From Pegoplata infirma (Eukaryota > Arthropoda > Insecta > Diptera > Anthomyiidae), in contig OY992536.1 in the NCBI GenBank assembly GCA_963921195.1, positions 175,902,995 to 175,966,994 of the forward strand: a stretch of 64,000 nt of DNA, given 5' to 3'. This document shows positions 57,490-64,000 of this stretch, in pieces (within the stretch, counting starts at the first letter, position 1; every line of letters starts with the position of its first letter). The notes beneath the pieces were generated by a model that saw only the letters and a program-made list of their open reading frames with translations, was not told the DNA's origin and ran no database searches. The translations under genes were made by a program, and so were the position numbers.

Positions 57490-59218
57490 ATACCCTCCAC
57501 TCTAGTGTTGGCGGGTATATATAATAGAGCGGAGTGAATTGTTCGGAGCAAAATTTTTGACAAAATCGTCTAGGATATTTGGATTCTGCATAAAATTTTA
57601 AGAAAAAATGATAAACAAACCATGTCACAAAAATCAGTTTTGACCCCCCCAATTTTCAAAAATAGTTTTGTACGATATACGCCTTTTCCATTAATCAGCA
57701 CGAAAAAAGGTATTTTTTGACCTGGGATCTTTAGATTGTGTACATAGATACACTATGGAGCCATTTATACATTCCCATTTACAGTTTTATTAAATTCCAA
57801 AATCTCGCGATTTTATTCGCGATTTTAATTTTTTAAAAATTACAAAATATGAAAAAGTAGTGTAGTTTGATGAGCGATAACTTCTTAAGTAAATATCCGA
57901 TTTTTAAAATCAAAATTGAAATTAAAAGCTTAAGTCCTCTACATTAAACTTGAAAGTCAAAAAAATTGTGTTATTAAAAAAATGCATTTTAAATGCAAAT
58001 GCATTTTTTTAGTGCATTTTCGTCAACTTTCACCTATTTTGATTTTTTTTTTAAATTATGCCCATATAAAAAGAAAAATTTTTTTTTTTTTATTTTTGTT
58101 AATAAATGATTTTAGGATTTTGATAATCAAAATTGAAATTGATAGCTAAAATCCTCTTCTTCAAACGAAAAAATTTTAAAAAATTGTGCCAAAAAAAGAA
58201 TCGTCTAGTTTACCACTTTTTAATTTTTTGGTGGATTTTAAAAAAATTAAAATCGCGAAAAAATCGCGAGTTTTTGGAATTTAATTAAACTGTAAATGGG
58301 AATGTCTAAATGGCTCCTTAGAGTATCTGGCTTCATAATAAAAAAAATTTGAAGACCCAAATCCAGATTTTTGTTTTTTAGCGCGTATATTGTGCAAAAT
58401 TATTTTTGAAAATTGGATGGGGGGTGGGGCAAAACTGATTTCTGAGACATGGTTTGTTTGGCATTTTTTCTTAGAATTTTATGCAGAATCCGAATATGCT
58501 AGACGATTTTGTCGAAAAAAAAATTACTCCGCCCTAATATATAAGTTTGTCATTCCGTTTGTAACTCCTCGAAATATTGGTCTAGTACCCCATAAAGTTT
58601 ATATATTCATGATCCACCATCGATTTTAAGACAATCTAGCGATGTTCGTCCGGTTAATTTCGGCAAATATTTTTCGTGAATTTACGAGATAAAAAACACT
58701 CTAATATCGAAAGGCAATTCTGAGGATGCTGAAACTTAGAACGTATAATTGTCGTTGCCCTAGCTTGGTTCGTATTGAACTTCAGCCAGATCGGTTCACG
58801 TTTTGAAACCCCGTTTTAAAAAACCGTTTTCTAAAAACATTGGTCAGTCACAAAAATATTTTACAACGTATTTTTGTCACTCAAAAATATTTTTACACAA
58901 AAAAAAAAAAAATACTCTCGAAAAAATTTTAAACTCAAAAAAAAATGATAATGGAGTAGTATTTTTGGCCTTAAAGGCTTAGTTCTTAAATTTGAAATAA
59001 AAATAAAAAAAAAAAAAAATTAACACTCAAAAAAAAAATTTTTTTGTATGTTTTTTTTTTTAAATTGCTAAAACAAAGTATTTTTACACAAAAAAAAAAT
59101 ATTTCTAAAGAAAATTGTTATTTTTTTCAAGTTAGAAAATTTACTATCACTTAAAAAGTGTATTGTGGAGGGTATTCATAGATTCGACCAAGTTGAATTT
59201 AACTTTTCTACTTGTTAT
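57490..59218 (+). mobile_element. Mini-me-like fly repeat, copy 4, split by an inverted-repeat element
   Basis: It begins ataccctccactctagtg at 57490, resumes with ataagtttgtcattccgttt at 58541 and ends gaatttaacttttctacttgtta at 59218. The (GTCC) tract is shortened to one or two units. The interruption is at 57522-58537. Confidence 0.8.
57522..58537. mobile_element. 1016-bp inverted-repeat element inside mini-me copy 4
   Basis: The left arm (gagcggagtgaattgttcgg..., aaaatcgtctagg..., ggattctgcataaaatttta) is mirrored by the right arm (taaaattttatgcagaatcc..., ctagacgattttgtc, ttactccgcc). The arms are about 320 bp. The flanks tatata on each side (57516-57521, 58538-58543) look like a target duplication, though TA repeats make the exact length uncertain. 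The centre holds two direct copies of a segment with aatcaaaattgaaatt. Confidence 0.8.
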
Positions 59219-60619
59219 TTGACTACATTTGGTCGCTAACAGCAGACGCGAATCGACGAGTGTCAAGAAACAACAAGTTTTAAAAACAAAATTTAATGAA
59301 ATTTTTTAATGAAACTACAAAATATAATAAAGCAAATTTTCTGAAATTTTGTTTCAAATATTCATGATTGTTTTAATAAGTTTATGAATTCCTTTATTGC
59401 TTAAATGAAAACAAAATAATGAATCCTTTTTTTAGTGCAGACTATATATTTTATTCGGGTATAGAAAATCCACAAAAAAAACTTGGCAACAATGGCCACA
59501 GATTCCAGGAAAAATATTATTACCATGTTGGGTTTTTACTCTTCCACTCCTTAATATTTTAATTCACCATAAACATTGTTATGAATTTACCGTCACGTTA
59601 ACAAGTATGAATATTTTTTGTTTAATAATTTTTTTGAAATTGCAAATTTGTTGTATGCAAAATAATTAAACATTAAAAAATTCTTTTAATATTTTGTTGT
59701 GTTCATGTATAAAGTTATTAACATAATAAATATTTTACACAAAATAATTACTCGTATTAAATACTGTTTTTAAGTATTTACTTATTTTTAACTTGTTTTT
59801 AATGAAATGTTTAAGGGTCGAACCTGAATCAAATTGCGTCGCGCAAGACGTAAAAAAAAACAAAAAACAAACACATAAAATTTTAAATTTTTACGTCCGT
59901 TTGATTTAGGTACGTCACATTAAAATATTAGAAACGAAAAATTATTGGGCGTTACGCCTTACGCGACGCAATTTGATTCAGGTTGGACGCTAAGAGATTC
60001 AAAAAAACAATAGGAAAAGTTCTAGTTTCAAAGTCCGACGATCCTTATAAGCGACTTATCACTTTTTCATGGATATGTCCTAGGAAGGGGTCAATTGATA
60101 CCACTAGTTTACAGAGATTTTGACCCATGACATTTTGCATATATTTTCTATGTAAAATATTACAATGCATCCGAAAATCTACTCCAAAGTTTCAAAAGTA
60201 GAACATTTCTCAAAATAGTGCCAACTTTTCAAATTTTCATCTTTTTAAAAAAGTGATTTTACTTAAATTAAAATATCTCCGGAACAAATTGATGCATTTC
60301 ATTATTTTTTTTTTTTAATTAAAGGTAATTGAGTTATCTATCAACCCTACATACAAAATTTTTCAATCTGAATTTTGTGTTAGATGCTATTAATCGATAT
60401 ATCAACAATTCAACTTCAATTTTAGCAAAATTTGGGGAAAAAAGTAAATTCAATTATAAATTTTAAAAATAACAAAAAATTTTAAAAGTTTATTTCTATT
60501 TAGAGTTCAAGTCTGATCTATTAAGAAGAAAGCAAATCCATGAAAAATTGTATCAGTTTCATGCATTTGAGTAAAAATGCGAAATTCAGTTTTATGCATT
60601 TTTAGTTTATTGAGTGCAG
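59219..60619. other. Mostly unassigned AT-rich sequence with one small inverted repeat
   Basis: 59812-59990 is an inverted repeat: acctgaatcaaattgcgtcg is matched by cgacgcaatttgattcaggt, about 178 bp end to end. The rest shows no gene. Confidence 0.5.
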
Positions 60620-60923
60620 TGGCGTATACAGGGGGGGGGCCCGGGGGCCCGGCCCCCCCCCCCCCCCCCCGAAATGATTTCACAAATTTCAGGATTTGGT
60701 ATCAAATAACAAGTACAATATTAAAAAACTTCTTAAAAAAATCGAAAAACATTAAGAATCTAAAATTTTTTGAAGAAAAATATTTTGAAACTGAATATAT
60801 TTCTGTTAAAAAAATCTCAAAATCTGAAAATTTTTTCTTAGAATTTGAAACTTTTCCACTTAAGATTCTAATGAAAAAATATCTTAGAACCTGAAGTTTT
60901 ATGCACACAATAAATGGACCTTA

Positions 60924-61010
60924 GGGGCATGTCACAGACTCAATTCCGTTCTTCTTACGAGTAAACCACTTTTTTCAAATCCGAACGGAATTGAGTCTGT
61001 GACATGCCCC
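60924..61010. mobile_element. 87-bp hairpin MITE, GGGGCATGTCACAG ends, TSD TA
   Basis: GGGGCATGTCACAGACTCAA is matched by TTGAGTCTGTGACATGCCCC, extending to gaacggaattgag, with TA on both sides. It is the miniature relative of 27119-27330. Confidence 0.85.
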
Positions 61011-61029
61011 TAATTGTAAGTAAAATGTA

Positions 61030-62780
61030 GTCAAATGCGACTTTGTCTTTTAGAAAAATGTCTTAGAACGAGACTATTCCTTAAAAAAAAATGTCTCAGA
61101 ATCTTACACTTTTATAAAAAAAATGTCTCAGAACCTAAAACTTTCTATAAGAAAAATGTCTGAGAATCTAAGACTTTTTCTATAGGAAAAATGTCTCAGT
61201 ATCAGAAACTTTTTCTATGAAAAATTCTCAGAATCTAATGCTTTTCTATATGAAAAATGTTTCAGAATCTGAGAACTTTCTATAGGAATAATGTCTCTAA
61301 ATCTGAAAAATGTCTCAAAATCTGAGATTTTTTCTATAAAAAAAAATTCTTAAAATCTGAGGCTTTTCTATAAGAAAAACTTCGCTGAATTTTTCTTACA
61401 ATCTAGGAAAATGTCTCAGAATCATATACTTTTTTTCGGAAAATGTCTCAGAATGAACGAATTTTTCTTAAGGAAAATTATCTCAAAATCTAAGGTTTTG
61501 TGTATAGGAAAAATGTCTCAGAGACACAAGCTGAGACTTTTTGTATAGAAAAATGCTCAAAATCTGAGACTTTTTCTATTGTAAAAACATATTTTTCTAT
61601 AAGAATAATGCCTAAGAATCTGAGTATTTTTCTGTGGGAAACATATTTTAGAATCTGAGACTTTTTCTTTAGGAAAAATGTATCAGAATCTGAGGCTTTT
61701 TCTGTATGAAGAATGTTTCAGAATCTGTCATTTTCCTATAGGTAAAATGTCTCAGAATCTGAGACTTGTTCTATAGGAAAATGTCTAAGAATTTAGACTT
61801 TTTCTATAGAAAAAGTGTTTAAGCATCTGAGACTTTTTCGATAGGAAAAATGTCTCAGAATCTAAGAAATTTTCTGTAGAAAAAATGTCTGATAATCTGA
61901 GACATTTTCTGTAGGAAAACTGATGAAGAATCTCAGACTTTTTCTATAGGAAAAATGTCTCAGAATATGAAACTTTTTCAAAAGGAAATATGCCTAAGAA
62001 TCTAAGACTTTCTATAGGAAAAATGTCTAAGAATTTTTGACTTTTTCTGCAGGAAAATATTTTTAGAATCCGAGAATTTTTCTTTAGGAAAAAGGTTTTA
62101 AAATCAAAGACTTTTTTTATACTGTTTTTTTTTTTAAAGGTTTCAGAATCTGAATTATTTTTCTTGTAGAAAAATCGAAGATTTTCTCAGAATCTGAGAA
62201 AATGTATTAGGCCGCTGTTCCAAAAAAAGTAATTTACATAAAAAATGTGAAAATGAAAATTTCCGAATTTTTTTGGTGTTCTAGATTTCACATCCGAATT
62301 TCTTTTTCGTTTTGTTTCACATAAATAAAATTTGGTGAAAGTAAAACGAATGCATTTTTTTCCTTATAGTTTTCTAAATTTTAATTATTCGATTTCAACT
62401 TCGAATGAAAACGTGATCAACAAAACACTAAACTTGATTTCATGTGATTCGGAAATTTTCATGTGAATTGAAAAGTTGTGAAAGAGAACAGAGGCCTTAG
62501 ACTAGAAATATCTTAGATTCCGGGAAAATGTCTTACAATCGGAGTCTTTTTTTTTTGGAAAAGTATTTTATGAATATGTTTATAGAATCATTTTCTAAAG
62601 TGACTTTTTCCCGAAAAACGTTTTCCATTGGAAATATGATTTTGAGTCTTTGACTTTTTCTATAACAAAAACTGTCTTCACTGGAAATTGTCATAGAATC
62701 TTATACTTTTATTTAAAAAAAATCAGATTCTGATAATTTTCTTTGTAAAAATGTATCAGGATCTGATACAATTCACACTT
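61030..62780. repeat. 35-bp satellite block inside the hAT-like element
   Basis: About 30-35 units of the same gaaaaatgtctcagaatctg monomer as at 10.1-13.2 kb, more diverged, with a non-satellite gap at about 62215-62500 and stray units to 62780. Confidence 0.9.
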
Positions 62781-62999
62781 TAAAAAAAGGCTAAGTTTCT
62801 CAAAAAATTTTAAAATATAAAAAAATTAAAATTTTTTCCCCCCAACAGTTTTAAACTAACACAAAAATGAAGAATCTGATTATGTTACATTCAGTTCAAG
62901 GAAAAGATCGAGAAAAATTCTAAAACATGTGCTGTTATGTAAATTTTTTGTAAAAAAAAAATTTTGGGCCCCCACCGAAATAAAATCCTGGATACGCCC

Positions 63000-64000
63000 C
63001 TGATTGAGTGTAACGCCAATTTACAAATTTTGAAATATTGTTCGATTCACGATATTTGACATATATTTTGCATGTAAAAATATCTCCGGACAAAATAGGA
63101 GGATTTTCTTTTTTTTAACTTTTAAATTAAAGCTTATTAAATACTGATTAATTTTAATTAAAAAATAAAAATTGTTTTTTTCGACCTTTACAATATTATA
63201 TATTGAGTAGGTTTATTCTAGCTCGAGGTCATCATTTCCTTTACTAATTAAAAATATGATATTCTCATTGAATTATTTTTCAAGAAAATTGTTTTTCTGT
63301 TTTAAATTTATTTATATTGGTCATATTTTGCAATACTTATTTGTCAGATACCATTGTCATTTTTATATAAAAAAAATAAAAACCCTATACAACAAGTAGC
63401 AAAGGGTCTTTAATGAAAATCGTTAGCGATCAAACTAAAATATAAATACATATCGACTCTACCCCATATTGGGAATTAGAAGACGAAAATTGGACCATTG
63501 TAGTAAGATCACGATCATCAACTAACCAACTAACATAAAAAAATATCCAAATCCGTCAAGTCGGTAGTAGTCAACTAATACCGATTAGTTTGACATGCTA
63601 ACAATAAGTCAAAAAAGCTAGTTTTAAGGTAAACGCCTTCATAGTTTTTTGATGATATTTCGGGAACGGTATGAGATAGAAACTTGACCCCTTTTTCTTA
63701 TATCATAACTGAAATAGATTTTTTTTATTTATTCAAACTTAATAAATTTTTAGTAGATCATAGGTTAAAGTGACTTAGAATACTTTAGCATGTACACAAA
63801 TCTATTACCAAGTCGTCTAAGTGGACTTAGCATATTTTTGGTGATCCTTTCTTGCTTACATTGGTCATCTAAGTACAGATAGCATGCTTTAGTTTGGAAA
63901 ACAAATTAAAACTATTTTTGTTTACTACTTAGAACGAAAATTAATTTAAAATTCTTATTTAAATATAACACTGAACATTTTCTTTTTGATATTTTATTTA
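63000..64000. other. AT-rich sequence with a partial foldback copy
   Basis: 63138-63548 matches the left arm and body of the element at 55993-56544, including ttattctagctcgaggtcat, but stops before the right arm. Nothing coding to the window end. Confidence 0.55.

Larger units (their letters stand above)
60620..62991. mobile_element. hAT-like element carrying a satellite block, TSD attgagtg
   Basis: It starts CAGTGGCGTATACAGGGGGG and, inward from the right, CAGGGGCGTATCCAGGATTT. The 8-bp duplication attgagtg (60612-60619, 62992-62999) is exact. Both ends carry G/C runs (ggggcccggg, gggcccccacc). Inside are the 87-bp MITE and about 1.2 kb of 35-bp satellite units, decaying to the right. No transposase frame. 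The 105-codon frame at 60577-60894 crosses the C-run and is not credible. Confidence 0.9.

Noticed and set aside
60577..60894. 105-codon frame with a GGPGGPAPPPPP stretch
   Set aside because: Produced by the G/C run at the end of the hAT-like element and surrounded by non-coding repeat.

Overview
This window is non-coding, transposon-filled eukaryotic chromatin. It is very AT-rich, with long A/T runs, and I see no conventional host gene, rRNA or intact tRNA. An insect is indicated by a BEL/Pao retroelement primed by tRNA-Trp, a Ty3/gypsy retroelement primed by tRNA-Lys with AGTTAA...TTAACT LTR ends and a TATA target duplication, an RNase-H-type LINE tail, a pogo-like MITE and several copies of a fly repeat with (GTCC)n/(GTCT)n tracts. 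A higher fly (Brachycera, perhaps a calyptrate) is my best inference. The satellite blocks and deep nesting suggest pericentromeric or other heterochromatic DNA.

Layout. 1-7.9 kb: small DNA elements with recognisable ends and target duplications. These are a 640-bp 8-bp-TSD element (196-835), a 1-kb CCCGG element (963-1963), two 723-bp copies of a CCCAGG element (2255-2977, 4560-5282), and a CACTC-ended element that encloses a CCCAGC-ended one. 9.4-20.4 kb: a structure with 30-bp inverted ends that contains a 35-bp dyad-symmetric satellite (10.1-13.2 kb) and a recent, internally deleted BEL/Pao element (14615-20253) with identical 332-bp LTRs. 20.7-24.3 kb: a TTAA-flanked MITE, a 43/46-bp tandem repeat, and a mini-me-like repeat into which a 2056-bp near-perfect palindrome with an 8-bp target duplication has inserted.

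24.8-49.9 kb is the most striking part. Four copies of one undescribed-looking non-coding element (ends CCCGGCTAAAAATG...CATTTTTAGCCGGG, 2-bp target duplications aa/ta/ta/at) lie almost end to end: 24808-39501, 39677-42755 (inverted), 42922-45469 and 45941-49921. They carry CATATATG-type palindrome arrays inside both ends and a three-unit tandem repeat inside. Each has a different set of later insertions. The first copy is a nested stack: CCCGGC element > CATACATGGGA element > pogo-like MITE > Ty3/gypsy element (30519-36686, identical 296-bp LTRs).

49.9-64 kb: palindromic CACAGTGG/CACTGTGG elements, a CACT-ended element, a T-rich simple repeat, another CACTAAG MITE, foldback elements, a mini-me-like copy split by a 1-kb inverted-repeat element, and a hAT-like element (60620-62991, 8-bp TSD) that carries another block of the 35-bp satellite.

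The only substantial protein-coding sequence belongs to retroelements: BEL gag-PR-RT plus an env-like fragment, gypsy gag and pol (pol broken by one frameshift in integrase), and a 77-codon LINE tail. Most calls rest on matching inverted ends, target duplications and, for several, an empty site visible in another copy within the window.
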